Source: Candidatus Methanodesulfokora washburnensis (GTDB lineage Archaea; Korarchaeota; Korarchaeia; Korarchaeales; Korarchaeaceae). From it: a stretch of DNA of 64,000 nt. This document shows positions 31,137-40,934 of this stretch, in pieces. The stretch spans positions 1 to 64,000 of the forward strand of contig NZ_RCOS01000137.1 of assembly GCF_003947435.1 (NCBI RefSeq). The letters run 5' to 3'. A program made the translations under genes and the position numbers. Numbering within the stretch: position 1 is the stretch's first letter; each line of letters starts with the position of its first letter. The notes beneath the pieces were generated by a model, which was not told the DNA's origin, searched no databases, and saw nothing but the letters and a program-made list of their open reading frames with translations.

Positions 31137-32428
31137 TGGCAATCCTGAAGGTCTGCAATATTGAATGCTACTATGAGTCTACCAAAGTACTGGATGGAAT
31201 CAGCTTCTCGATAAACCCAGGAGATTTTGTAGGGGTGCTGGGACCAAATGGATCCGGAAAGACCACTTTGCTGAGAGCCCTGAGCAGAGTGCTGAAACCT
31301 AGGATAGGTGCTGTATTTCTGGAGGATTCAAACATCTACTTGATGAAAAACCGGGAGGTCGCTAAGAATATTGCTGTAGTTCCTCAAGATGCAGCGCCTG
31401 CAGGATTCAACTTGACGGTTTTGGACTTTGTGCTGATGGGACGACATCCACACATGAGCAGGTTTAAGATGGAGAGTGAAAAGGATTTCGCTATTGCCAA
31501 AAGAGCAATGGAGATGACAAATACCCTGTATTTAGCGGGAAAAAATATAAATGAACTAAGCGGTGGTGAAAGACAGCGAGTGCTTATCGCAAGGGCACTA
31601 ACTCAAGAGCCAAAGGTGCTGTTGCTCGACGAGCCAACCAGTCATTTGGACGTCAATAACCAGCTGGAGATAATGGAGCTGTTAAAGAGACTTTGTTTAG
31701 AGAGAAAGATGGCAGTTCTTGCAGTTCTTCATGATTTTAATATAGCTTCGCACTACTGCGACTCACTTATACTGTTAAATGGGGGAAGGATAGTGTCGAT
31801 GGGAGCTGTGGATGATGTTTTAACAAGCGAAAATATAAAAAAGGTATTTCAAGTGGATGCAATAGTGAAGAGAAATCCCATAACGGGCTCTCTATATGTA
31901 ATACCTGCTTTAATCAGAAGGAAGGAAACCGATCAGGACTTTTCCATTCACATAATTTGCGGTGCCGGCACCGGAACTGGCCTCATGAAGATCCTTGCAG
32001 AGATGGGCTTTAATCTCACAGTAGGCGTACTTAATGCGCCGGACACGGATTATGAAACAGCACAGCTGCTGAACATACCTTCTGTGATAGAAGCCCCATT
32101 CTCCCCGATATCTGAGGAGAACTACAGAGCAAATCTGGAGATCATACTTAGATCGGATGCTGTCGTCATCTCATCTGTACCATTTGGCTATGCCAATCTA
32201 AAAAACTTAGAAGCCGCAAGGGAGGCAATAAAAAGAGGGATACCTGTGATAGTCCTAGATGATATACCGATAGAGCAGAGGGATTTCACAAAAGGTGAGG
32301 CGACCGAGATTATACGTGAATTGAGGGATAAGGGGGCCGTTTTCGTTAGAAATGAGCAGGATTTACTAAATGCAATTTTTTACATTAAAAAGAATAAGGA
32401 TTCTGTAAAGCAGGAGGTGATCAGGTGA
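31136..32428 (+). CDS. btuD: Corrinoid ABC transporter ATPase (BtuD-like) with ~150-aa C-terminal extension
   Basis: GPNGSGKTTLLRALSRVLKPRIGAVFLEDSNIY, LSGGERQRVLIARALTQEPKVLLLDEPTSHLD; ATG at 31136 overlaps the btuC stop (the ORF track start at 30902 lies inside btuC). Confidence 0.9.
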   Translation: MAILKVCNIECYYESTKVLDGISFSINPGDFVGVLGPNGSGKTTLLRALSRVLKPRIGAVFLEDSNIYLMKNREVAKNIAVVPQDAAPAGFNLTVLDFVLMGRHPHMSRFKMESEKDFAIAKRAMEMTNTLYLAGKNINELSGGERQRVLIARALTQEPKVLLLDEPTSHLDVNNQLEIMELLKRLCLERKMAVLAVLHDFNIASHYCDSLILLNGGRIVSMGAVDDVLTSENIKKVFQVDAIVKRNPITGSLYVIPALIRRKETDQDFSIHIICGAGTGTGLMKILAEMGFNLTVGVLNAPDTDYETAQLLNIPSVIEAPFSPISEENYRANLEIILRSDAVVISSVPFGYANLKNLEAAREAIKRGIPVIVLDDIPIEQRDFTKGEATEIIRELRDKGAVFVRNEQDLLNAIFYIKKNKDSVKQEVIR

Positions 32429-32472
32429 AAGATAAATTAAAAAGTAATATGTTATGTTCGGAGTCTTTTGAG

Positions 32473-32520
32473 GGTAAAACCCTATCGTTGGGAGGTGGTG
32501 AAAATGGAATATGGAAAAAA
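32473..32520 (+). repeat. Copy A of a ~48-bp leader repeat shared with cobT
   Basis: ggtaaaaccctatcgttgggaggtggtgaaaatggaatatggaaaaaa versus the copy at 34222. Confidence 0.8.
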
Positions 32521-32547
32521 TATAGTATATTTCAGGAACAATGCTCC

Positions 32548-33516
32548 ATGAGTTTGGATAAGATTCTCTCGGTCTTGAGATATCTTTTAGATCTTTCGGT
32601 GAGAAGAAATCTTGCTGAGGGCATTCTGCTTTCTGGAGGTCTCGATACAAGTATAATAGCCTCTATAGCATCCAAATACACGTCTCTGAAGGCGTTTACA
32701 GTAGCCTTTAAGGAGGCTCCCGCGCCTGATATAGGGTATGCATCGATTGTCGCAAGGAATCTGGGACTTAAGCACTTTGTGTATTACTTCGGTGAGAGAG
32801 AGCTTTATGAATCCATTCATCAAACTATAGATATATTAAAAACGTTTGATCCTATGGAAGTTAGAAATAGTGCAGCTATATATATTGCATTGAGAAGAGC
32901 AAGGGAGGAAGGAGTGAGCACAGTGCTCACAGGCGATGGTGCAGATGAGATATTTGCTGGATATAGCTTCTTCTTCAATCTGGATAAAATTAGGCTTAAG
33001 CTAGAACTTGAGAGAATTCAGGAGGCAATGTTCTTTTCCTCTATTCCACTGGCGAGAAATCTCTCCATGGAAGCAAGGCTACCGTATCTTGATCCAGATT
33101 TGAGATCTTTTGCTGCAGAGATTCCTCCAGAATATAAAGTGAGGGAGGAGAGAGGTGCTATTTGGGGAAAGTGGATCCTACGAAAAGCCTACGAGGAAAC
33201 TCTGCCTGAGGAGATTGTATGGAGGATAAAGACTCCGATAGAATTTGGCACAGGAACTACAATCCTTCCAGAGCTTTTTAATAGAAAAATCTCGGATGAG
33301 GAATTCGAGAAAAAGAAAAAAGAATATCTTGAAAGAGATAGAGTGACAATACAAAATAAAGAGCAGCTATTTTATTATGAAATTTATAGAAATATAATAG
33401 GTGTTCCCAGACCTCCGAAGGAAGGAAGAGCTTGCCCATACTGCAATTCGGCCATAGGCGAGAGGGCGACGTACTGCAGAACATGTGGAGCGTCAATTCA
33501 GGAGGGGATCAAATGA
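32548..33516 (+). CDS. Asparagine synthase-like ATP-pyrophosphatase (AsnB C-terminal domain, no glutaminase domain) with C-terminal zinc ribbon
   Basis: LLSGGLDTSIIASIASK PP-loop, LTGDGADEIFAGY, MEARLPYLDPDLRSFA; C-terminal CPYCNSAIGERATYCRTCG. Start MSLDK proposed; the ORF track starts at 32425. Confidence 0.8.
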   Translation: MSLDKILSVLRYLLDLSVRRNLAEGILLSGGLDTSIIASIASKYTSLKAFTVAFKEAPAPDIGYASIVARNLGLKHFVYYFGERELYESIHQTIDILKTFDPMEVRNSAAIYIALRRAREEGVSTVLTGDGADEIFAGYSFFFNLDKIRLKLELERIQEAMFFSSIPLARNLSMEARLPYLDPDLRSFAAEIPPEYKVREERGAIWGKWILRKAYEETLPEEIVWRIKTPIEFGTGTTILPELFNRKISDEEFEKKKKEYLERDRVTIQNKEQLFYYEIYRNIIGVPRPPKEGRACPYCNSAIGERATYCRTCGASIQEGIK

Positions 33517-34193
33517 TTCCAGCAGTGGCCTCGTGGAGCGGCGGTAAAGATAGCTGTCTGGCTTACTATAAGGCTATTCAGAGCGGATTTAATGTAAAAT
33601 ACTTGGTGAACTTTGTTGGCAAAGATGGAAGAACCTCTGGACATGGGTTGAGAAGGGAAGTCTTGGCCTTACAAGCTGAGGCTTTGGGAGTCCCTATAAT
33701 TCAGGAAGTAACCACATGGGAGACTTATGAGGAGAGATTTAAGGATGTAATGAGCAGGTTAAAACAAAAGGGAATAAATGCAGCAGTATTTGGGGATATC
33801 TGGATTCCTGAGCATTTGGAATGGGTTGCAAAAGTGTGCAATGAGATTGGCATCGCATACGTGGAGCCCTTGTGGAATCATGATACGCTCGAGCTTCTAA
33901 AAGAGTTTATCAGCTTGGGCTTCAGGGCCATAGTGGTGAGCGTCAGAGCGGATCTCCTCAGCGATGATTGGCTGGGACGGGAGATTGATTACAAATTTAT
34001 AGAGGATATGATTGCTATTAACAAAACGCGTAATATTGATTTATGCGGTGAACGTGGAGAATATCACACACTTGTAATAGATGGACCTATTTTCAGGAAA
34101 AGATTGAGAATAGTAGAAAGGAATAAAATCTTTGGAAAAGATGTAAATAAGTGGCTTTTTGACATCCAGAGATGCGAGCTGGAGGATAAGTAA
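33513..34193 (+). CDS. DUF71/COG2102 (Dph6-like) ATP-pyrophosphatase, likely B12-salvage subgroup
   Basis: SWSGGKDSCLAYYKAIQSG PP-loop; FGDIWIPEHLEWVAKVCNEIGI; ATGA overlap with the upstream gene. Confidence 0.82.
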   Translation: MIPAVASWSGGKDSCLAYYKAIQSGFNVKYLVNFVGKDGRTSGHGLRREVLALQAEALGVPIIQEVTTWETYEERFKDVMSRLKQKGINAAVFGDIWIPEHLEWVAKVCNEIGIAYVEPLWNHDTLELLKEFISLGFRAIVVSVRADLLSDDWLGREIDYKFIEDMIAINKTRNIDLCGERGEYHTLVIDGPIFRKRLRIVERNKIFGKDVNKWLFDIQRCELEDK

Positions 34194-34221
34194 ATTGAGG
34201 TGATAGGATGAGCATTTTTTT

Positions 34222-34270
34222 GGTAAAGCCCTATCTGTTGGGGGGTGGTGAAAATGGAATATGAGAAAAA
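34222..34270 (+). repeat. Copy B of leader repeat, spanning the cobT RBS and first codons
   Basis: ggtaaagccctatctgttggggggtggtgaaaatggaatatgagaaaaa. Confidence 0.8.
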
Positions 34271-35360
34271 GTATGACATCATACTTTTCCATGAGAAAGA
34301 GAAGGGTAAGAATTTTCTGTCGGAAGTAGAGGGCAAAAATCCCTTGTTTATCTGCACTATAGGCAATACTCAAGTTGCTAAAATACCGGGAATATCAGCG
34401 GCAGGCAAGTTTCCGGAGATAACAGATTATACTCCCCCTGCAGACGTTGAGCTCCTGTTGTTAGGCTCATGCAAGTGCATTCAAGGAGTTCCCGTGACCC
34501 CTGAAGGTATACCAACTCCAGCATTGATAACAATGTCGGCGTTGAGGCTCGCTAACATACCCGCCATAGTTGTAAACGGTGGAACAAGGATTAAACCCCA
34601 TGTGCCCTTTATAGATGTTGGAGGAGAACCAGGAGAGGATATTAGAACTGGAAAGGCTGTAAAAAATGTGGAAGAGGTTCTAGAAAGGGCTAAAATTGCC
34701 GGAGAAAATTTCTCAAGGATAGCTGATTATCTAGTGATAGGGGAGAGTATTCCGGGCGGAACGACAACAGCTCTGAGCGTTATGCTCGCCATGGGCATAG
34801 ATGCGAGGGGAAAAGTGAGCAGTAGCATGCCAGATAACCCTCATGACCTTAAAACAAGGATTGCGGAGGAAAGTCTTAGAATCTCCGGAATAAAAGCTGG
34901 CTCGCTGACAAATGATCCGATAAAAGCAGTTTCGTTGGTTGGAGATCCCATGATGCCAGCTTTTGCAGGACTAGTTCTTGGGGCTGCTTCGAGAGTTCCG
35001 GTGTTAATTGCGGGTGGAACCCAGATGGGCGCCATTTTAGCGATAATAAAAGCTTTAAACCCAGGAGTTCTAAAAAATATAGCCATTGGGACGACGAGAT
35101 GGATAATATCGGATGCTAAGTCTGATTTAAGGGGCATTGTCTCTCAGATAGCTGATATTCCAATATTAGCAGCTGATCTAGATTTCAGTTCATCTAGATT
35201 TGAGGGATTGAGAACATATGAGAGGGGATTCGTGAAAGAGGGTGTTGGAGCAGGAGGCGCTGCAATAGCTGCCATGATGAAGTCCAAGGGATCTATCTCA
35301 AGGGAAACTTTGCTCGGAGAAATAGAGAGGAATTATGAGAGACTTGTACAGCTGAGGTGA
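34245..35360 (+). CDS. cobT: CobT-like nicotinate-nucleotide--base phosphoribosyltransferase
   Basis: CTIGNTQVAKIPGISAAGKFPEITDYTPPADVELL; GESIPGGTTTALSVMLAMGIDARGKVSSSMPDNPHDLK. Confidence 0.9.
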   Translation: MVKMEYEKKYDIILFHEKEKGKNFLSEVEGKNPLFICTIGNTQVAKIPGISAAGKFPEITDYTPPADVELLLLGSCKCIQGVPVTPEGIPTPALITMSALRLANIPAIVVNGGTRIKPHVPFIDVGGEPGEDIRTGKAVKNVEEVLERAKIAGENFSRIADYLVIGESIPGGTTTALSVMLAMGIDARGKVSSSMPDNPHDLKTRIAEESLRISGIKAGSLTNDPIKAVSLVGDPMMPAFAGLVLGAASRVPVLIAGGTQMGAILAIIKALNPGVLKNIAIGTTRWIISDAKSDLRGIVSQIADIPILAADLDFSSSRFEGLRTYERGFVKEGVGAGGAAIAAMMKSKGSISRETLLGEIERNYERLVQLR

Positions 35361-36109
35361 GCTATCTGATCAGGGAATTGAGAAATATCATTTCATTTCT
35401 TACAATAATACCTGCTGGGATGACATCAGACTGCCTAGAGGATGTTGCAAAATACATGTATCTATTTCCGCTGGTTGGAGCCTTTATAGGGTTCCTGAGC
35501 GGCATCTTCGCCTACATCCTCCTTAAAGTGATTGGCCCTTTTATCACAGGAGCTCTGACCCTAGGCTTTATTTTATTTATCACAGGTTTTCATCACACAG
35601 ATGGGTTGCTTGACTTCGGAGATGGTTTAATGTGCCATGGATCGCCAGAGGAGAGGATAAGGGTGATGCATGATCCTCACCTAGGTGCTGGAGGCTTTAC
35701 ACTAGGATTGATAATATATTTAATAACCTTATTCTCATTAATAGAACTTGATTTAAATATAATAATTCAAAGCTTGATTATATCTGAAACCTCAGCTAAG
35801 CTCGCGATGGTGTTTATAGCTTGGGCCGGGAGATCCGCACATAAAGGGATGGGCGCGATCGTTGTGGACGTGATGCATGGCAAATACCGCTTTGCCCGCC
35901 TATCAGCCTCCTTACTAATTTCTTTTATCATAATACTGCCGCTTACTTGGCTTGCCGGTCTCATAATCGTAGCAATTGTGTTAGCAACCTCATATATGAT
36001 AGTGCTAATTTCGAATAGAAATTTTGGAGGAGTAACTGGTGATGTAATAGGAGCTGGAAATGAGATCTCCAGACTTATGTCTCTTTTGGCTATTCTGGTG
36101 ATAAAATGA
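35357..36109 (+). CDS. cobS: Adenosylcobinamide-GDP ribazoletransferase (CobS)
   Basis: FHHTDGLLDFGDGLMCHGSPEERIRVMHDPHLGAGGF; GGVTGDVIGAGNEISR. Confidence 0.93.
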   Translation: MSYLIRELRNIISFLTIIPAGMTSDCLEDVAKYMYLFPLVGAFIGFLSGIFAYILLKVIGPFITGALTLGFILFITGFHHTDGLLDFGDGLMCHGSPEERIRVMHDPHLGAGGFTLGLIIYLITLFSLIELDLNIIIQSLIISETSAKLAMVFIAWAGRSAHKGMGAIVVDVMHGKYRFARLSASLLISFIIILPLTWLAGLIIVAIVLATSYMIVLISNRNFGGVTGDVIGAGNEISRLMSLLAILVIK

Positions 36110-36720
36110 ATGTAACTGCCCTCGTGATGGCAGGAGGTAGGGGATCTAGGCTAAATTTAAGTGAAGAAAAACCATTGCTTAAGCTAAGCGGGAGGCCTCT
36201 AATAGAGTATGTTTTAGATGCCCTCAATAATGCTCACATAGATGATATAGTCGTTGCTGTAAGCGACTACACCAGAAAAACAGCAGAGTATATCAAGAAG
36301 AAGGGCTTAAGAGTGATACACACGCCCGGAAGTGGATTTTGCCTTGATGCAAAGTATGCAATAGAGAAACTTAGTCTTGAAACAACCCTGACAGTAAGCG
36401 CTGATCTCCCCTTTATCACAGGTAAATTCATAGATGAAGTTCTAGCGTACTATGAGCAATCTGGAAAGCCAGCCTTGACCGTTGTTGCACCCTTAGAGGT
36501 CTATAGAAAATACAACTCAAGCGAGGGGTATCCCATTACTCTTAGAGGACAAGTGGTGGTCCCAATCGGCGTGAATGTGGTTAATGGGGCAAGAATAAAG
36601 GAGGAATTTTTGGATCAGGATTTTTTTATTATATATGATGAAAAAACTGTTATCAATATAAATAAAGTTGAGGATTTATGGATAGCAGAAAGGCTGCTGA
36701 TAAGAACATCAATACGATGA
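36106..36720 (+). CDS. cobY: Adenosylcobinamide-phosphate guanylyltransferase (CobY-like)
   Basis: TALVMAGGRGSRLNLSEEKPLLKLSGRPLIEYVLDAL NTP-transferase motif; overlaps cobS. Confidence 0.88.
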   Translation: MNVTALVMAGGRGSRLNLSEEKPLLKLSGRPLIEYVLDALNNAHIDDIVVAVSDYTRKTAEYIKKKGLRVIHTPGSGFCLDAKYAIEKLSLETTLTVSADLPFITGKFIDEVLAYYEQSGKPALTVVAPLEVYRKYNSSEGYPITLRGQVVVPIGVNVVNGARIKEEFLDQDFFIIYDEKTVININKVEDLWIAERLLIRTSIR

Positions 36721-36766
36721 TTCTTGTTACGAAAATGTTTTTATTCTTAAGGCCAAGTTTCTAGGC

Positions 36767-38176
36767 ATGCCTAGGCCCTTATCTAACTGTCAAGCGCTCG
36801 TTGTTGACATGACACATGGAGGAGAGGAAATCTGCAGAGAACTTCTGAGGAGAAATGCCACAGTATATGCCTTAGATAACCACAAAACACTGAGAAAAGA
36901 GAGAATAAAAAAGCTTGAGGGTATGGGTGTGAAAGTATTCACCAACGAGGAAGAGCTACTTAGTAACATGGAGGGCTTTGATGTGATAATAGTTCAACAT
37001 GCAAGTCCAAGAATGAGAATTTTCTCAAAAGCTATGGAACTGGGCATACCCGTCATAACGCATGCCAGAGCGGTGGGGATAATCCTATCCGAGGAAAAGG
37101 AGAAGAATGGTATGAAAACTGTGGAGATCACGGGCACAAATGGAAAGACCACAGTAGCAAATATGCTCACGAAGATCTTAACAGATGAGGATTATAAAGT
37201 CTTAGTTCATGATAGTGTTTCAACTAGAGTTGTTGAAAGCTCGGAGGAAAAAGTGTTGTTTGAGGGGATGAGCATAACTCCTGCCAATATCCTGAGGGCT
37301 TACAGAGCTGCCGTCGAGAGCGAGTTGCATATTGACTTTGCAATTTTTGAAGTATCTCTGGGAGGAACCGGTGCTTGCGATGTAGGAATTGTAACCGGTA
37401 TATATGAAAATTATGCTGTCTCTTTCTTGGGAAGTGCGTTTAATAGCAAGCTTCAGATGGCAATTAATATGAGGGATGGGGTACTTGTTCTGAACGGAGA
37501 CAATGATCCAACAAGGAGGTTCGTTCATGTATTTTATGGGAGATCAAATATCTATGGAATAAGAAATGGCAGAGAAGTTCTCGTGAAAAATTTAAAGAAC
37601 AGAAGAGTCATCGGGGAGATAAGATCCCTTCATACATTGAGTGGTAAAGAGCTTTCTGGAGACTTCTCGTTCGAGCTTGATAGAGCTCTTTTTGGAAGAT
37701 TCCAGATAGTAAATGCACTTGGAGCTCTTACTGCTGCTCTATCCCTCGGCGCTGATGTGGAAAATTCCTGCAGATCCTTAGGGAAATTTAGAGGAGTTAA
37801 GGGAAGAGCCATCGCTAAATTCATGGAGAAAGGAATCCTCGTTGATTGTTGTAATAGAGGAGTCAACATTCCTGCTATAATCCAAGCAATAGAGGAGGCT
37901 GAGATCATGAAGGCAGCTGGCGAAGTGGATTCCTTGGTAGTAGTGATATCAGGATCCGAGAGAGCTGCATGCGAGATAATAGATGTAAAAAAATTATCTA
38001 AAGAATTGGAAGCTAAAGAAATAGATAAAATAGTACTCTCAGGTCCCTTGGGAAAAAGACTTATGGAAGCAGGTCTCAAGGGAGAATTCGTAGATAAAGT
38101 AGGGGAGGACTGGATAAGCAATTATATAGCTAAGCACGGGAATCCAATCATCCTCTTCTTCAATAACGAGGCTTGA
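36767..38176 (+). CDS. cfbE: Coenzyme F430 synthetase (Mur ligase-like CfbE)
   Basis: EITGTNGKTTVANMLTKIL Mur-ligase P-loop; directly precedes cfbD and cfbB. Confidence 0.88.
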   Translation: MPRPLSNCQALVVDMTHGGEEICRELLRRNATVYALDNHKTLRKERIKKLEGMGVKVFTNEEELLSNMEGFDVIIVQHASPRMRIFSKAMELGIPVITHARAVGIILSEEKEKNGMKTVEITGTNGKTTVANMLTKILTDEDYKVLVHDSVSTRVVESSEEKVLFEGMSITPANILRAYRAAVESELHIDFAIFEVSLGGTGACDVGIVTGIYENYAVSFLGSAFNSKLQMAINMRDGVLVLNGDNDPTRRFVHVFYGRSNIYGIRNGREVLVKNLKNRRVIGEIRSLHTLSGKELSGDFSFELDRALFGRFQIVNALGALTAALSLGADVENSCRSLGKFRGVKGRAIAKFMEKGILVDCCNRGVNIPAIIQAIEEAEIMKAAGEVDSLVVVISGSERAACEIIDVKKLSKELEAKEIDKIVLSGPLGKRLMEAGLKGEFVDKVGEDWISNYIAKHGNPIILFFNNEA

Positions 38177-38371
38177 TTTAATTTAGTGCTCATACGTTGA
38201 GTTAGACTATGTAGTTCTTAGTAGACATGGATGGTTTTTGGGACTCATCAGCATCTTCGCCTCCTTAAAGTGTATAAGGTCTCTCTACTACATAATCAAT
38301 GACATATAAGTATTTAAATTTTTTATTGAAGAACAATTAACTGTGCTCAACGAATTTTTTAATAATCCTTC

Positions 38372-39463
38372 ATGACAACCCTTCAGATGAGACTGGAGAG
38401 CATTTCTTTTCCGATTCATCCAAGACCTAGTCCTATTGCTGCCGCACTATATACCCTGAGAGATCTAAATTGCAAATACATAGTGCTTCATGGTCCTCCT
38501 AGCTGCAACTTCAGGGCGATGAGGCTGCTGGAGAAGGATGGTGTTAAGGTGTTTACTACGTCAATGAGTGACATGGACGTAATATTGGGGGGAAAGGAGA
38601 AGTTAATTTCTGTTTTGAGGTTAATCTACAGCGAATTTAAGCCGGATCTAATCGGTGTTGTCGGAACATGCTGCACCACTATAACAGGGGAGGATGTTGA
38701 GGCTGAGGTCATAGAGGCCGGAATTAACTCGAAAATAATAGCTGTTAATATCTCTGGCTGCTGGGATAACACGGAAGGTGCAATTAAAGTGGTAGAGGCT
38801 GCATTCAGGATGGGAGTTATAGATGAAAAAGAGTTCAGAAGGCAGATAAGCGTTCTCAGGGCAGCAACAGAAGTGGAGAAGAGCAGAGGAGTTGCAATGC
38901 CTGGGTATATTACACCCTCTAAAGGCGATGATATCAATTATGTTGCTAAGGAAGTGCTGGAGAGGCTCAAATATGGTGTGCTGGTGATACTTAATGCAAA
39001 AAAGGAGACGGCATATCTATACTCAGACATAGTTTTAGCTCTTAAGGAAGCCTCAGATAAAGTGGGGGGCAGAATGTTTCTTACCGCAAATCTCATGAGT
39101 GACAGAGGACTGCCCAAAGTGAGAGAGGATGCAACAAGAATATTGCTGGAGTTAAAACGCAATGGCTTAAAGGTGGATCTACTAAGCGGAGGTTTGGATG
39201 AGTATGCACTAGCTTATAGAATTCTTGAGCTTCCAGGGATACCAGATTTTGATTCAGCTGTAGTAATAGGGGTTCCCCAAGCTCTAGATCCGAGGAGATT
39301 TGACTACTCTGTTGGGGTATCCTCAGGTGAGAGGACAATGACCCGACTTAGAACGCTAGGTTACACAAGAGTCATAAACGAGGAAGCAGCTCACATAAAC
39401 GTGTTAGGAAAGAGAAGAATCGTGAGATCGCAGTTTGGAACTGCAATAAGGAGATTGCTATGA
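38372..39463 (+). CDS. cfbD: Ni-sirohydrochlorin a,c-diamide reductive cyclase catalytic subunit (NifD-like CfbD)
   Basis: PIHPRPSPIAAALYTLRDLNCKYIVLHGPPSCNFRAMRLLEKDGVKVFTTSMSD; GVVGTCCTTITGEDVEAE. Confidence 0.92.
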   Translation: MTTLQMRLESISFPIHPRPSPIAAALYTLRDLNCKYIVLHGPPSCNFRAMRLLEKDGVKVFTTSMSDMDVILGGKEKLISVLRLIYSEFKPDLIGVVGTCCTTITGEDVEAEVIEAGINSKIIAVNISGCWDNTEGAIKVVEAAFRMGVIDEKEFRRQISVLRAATEVEKSRGVAMPGYITPSKGDDINYVAKEVLERLKYGVLVILNAKKETAYLYSDIVLALKEASDKVGGRMFLTANLMSDRGLPKVREDATRILLELKRNGLKVDLLSGGLDEYALAYRILELPGIPDFDSAVVIGVPQALDPRRFDYSVGVSSGERTMTRLRTLGYTRVINEEAAHINVLGKRRIVRSQFGTAIRRLL

Positions 39464-40830
39464 GAATCCCTAGGATTGTGATCTCGGCGTCAAACAGTGG
39501 ATGCGGGAAGACAATGATAGCATGTGGGATCGCAAGAGCTTTGAGGAGAGAAGGCTTAAAAGTCCAGACGTTTAAGGTAGGGCCCGACTTTTTGGATCCA
39601 AAATATCTCACTCTTGCAAGCGGGAGGAAATGCGTGAATTTAGATTCCTGGATAATGAATGAATCAACACTACTTAAAGATTTCGAAAAATACTCGAGCG
39701 ATGCCGACATTGCAATAATAGAGGGAGTCAGAAGCCTTTATGATTCTGCAGATCCCCTCAGACTCAAAGGAAGCACTTTTTCAGTGGCAAAGCTTTTGAG
39801 AGCTCCTATTATACTTGTTGTTGATATAAGAGGTGTTAACTTAGGTGCTGCAGCTATAGTTAAGGGATTTACCTCTTTATTTAACCCAGAGATAAAGGGA
39901 GTGATTCTCAATTTCTCGAGGGGAAAATCTCATGAGTTGAAGACCAAGAAAGCGATAGAAAGACTTCTCGATATAAAGGTAATTGGAACGATACCGGAGG
40001 AGGGATCTCTTTCCGTGAAAATGAGACATTTAGGGCTCACAACTGTCGAGGAGATGGAGAAGGAGGCAGAAAATCTTATTGAGAGATGGAGAGAGATCAT
40101 AGAAAGCAGAGTAAACATAAATAGCATTATCGAGATAGCGGAATCAACAGGTGAACTGCCTCAGATAGAAGCTAGAAGGGAAAAGGAACTTTACACATAT
40201 GACGTAAGCATAGCAGTAGCTTATGATAAATCTTTTAATTTTTATTATACTCAAAATCTTGATATATTGAGAGATCTTGGAGCTAAAATAATATTTTTTA
40301 ATACAATTGCAGAAAGTCAGCTTCCGCAGGTTGATGGTTTTCTCATAGGAGGAGGATATCCAGAGCTTTATGCCAGTATGTTTAGTGAAAGCATCAGCGA
40401 TAATCTGAAGAGGAAAATCGAGGAAGGATATCCTACATATGCTGAGTGTGGTGGTCTGATGTACCTCTGCAGAAGCATCCTTGGAAGAGATGGAAGAAAG
40501 TATAAGGGTGTGGGTGTGATTCCAGCGGAAGCCATATTCGACCTGAACAAAAGATTTCTGGGATATGTTAGGGGCAGAGTGATTGGAGAGAATGTTCTAA
40601 TGGAGAAGGGGAGAACTTTTAGGGGTCATGAGTTTCATTATTCATTTTTAGATATCGAGGGGGATGTAAGATATGCTTATGAGTTGTCAAGGGGATATGG
40701 GATCGATGGAAAGCATGATGGAATAGTGGTTCATAATACGCTTGCATCATACACACATTTATTGTTCTCTGGTAATAAAAAAGCTCTAAAGAGATTTCTT
40801 GATAATTGCATCAAGTTTAGGAGTAAATAG
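39460..40830 (+). CDS. cfbB: Ni-sirohydrochlorin a,c-diamide synthase (CobB/CbiA-type, CfbB)
   Basis: SASNSGCGKTMIACGIARALRREGLKVQTFKVGPDFLDP; GGGYPELYAS; TYAECGGLMYLCRS. Confidence 0.92.
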   Translation: MRIPRIVISASNSGCGKTMIACGIARALRREGLKVQTFKVGPDFLDPKYLTLASGRKCVNLDSWIMNESTLLKDFEKYSSDADIAIIEGVRSLYDSADPLRLKGSTFSVAKLLRAPIILVVDIRGVNLGAAAIVKGFTSLFNPEIKGVILNFSRGKSHELKTKKAIERLLDIKVIGTIPEEGSLSVKMRHLGLTTVEEMEKEAENLIERWREIIESRVNINSIIEIAESTGELPQIEARREKELYTYDVSIAVAYDKSFNFYYTQNLDILRDLGAKIIFFNTIAESQLPQVDGFLIGGGYPELYASMFSESISDNLKRKIEEGYPTYAECGGLMYLCRSILGRDGRKYKGVGVIPAEAIFDLNKRFLGYVRGRVIGENVLMEKGRTFRGHEFHYSFLDIEGDVRYAYELSRGYGIDGKHDGIVVHNTLASYTHLLFSGNKKALKRFLDNCIKFRSK

Positions 40831-40934
40831 CAATATTTCTATTTTTCCTGCTGCTAGAGTTTCTTATCGGCTTATTTTTATAGTATGTGCAAAATATAAC
40901 ACATCACTAAGGCTCTTTAGGTAGAGTCCTTTAC

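Noticed and set aside
38200-38300. TATGTAGT / ACTACATA inverted repeat between cfbE and cfbD
   Set aside because: Only 8 bp arms with ~70-bp spacing in AT-rich sequence; likely chance.
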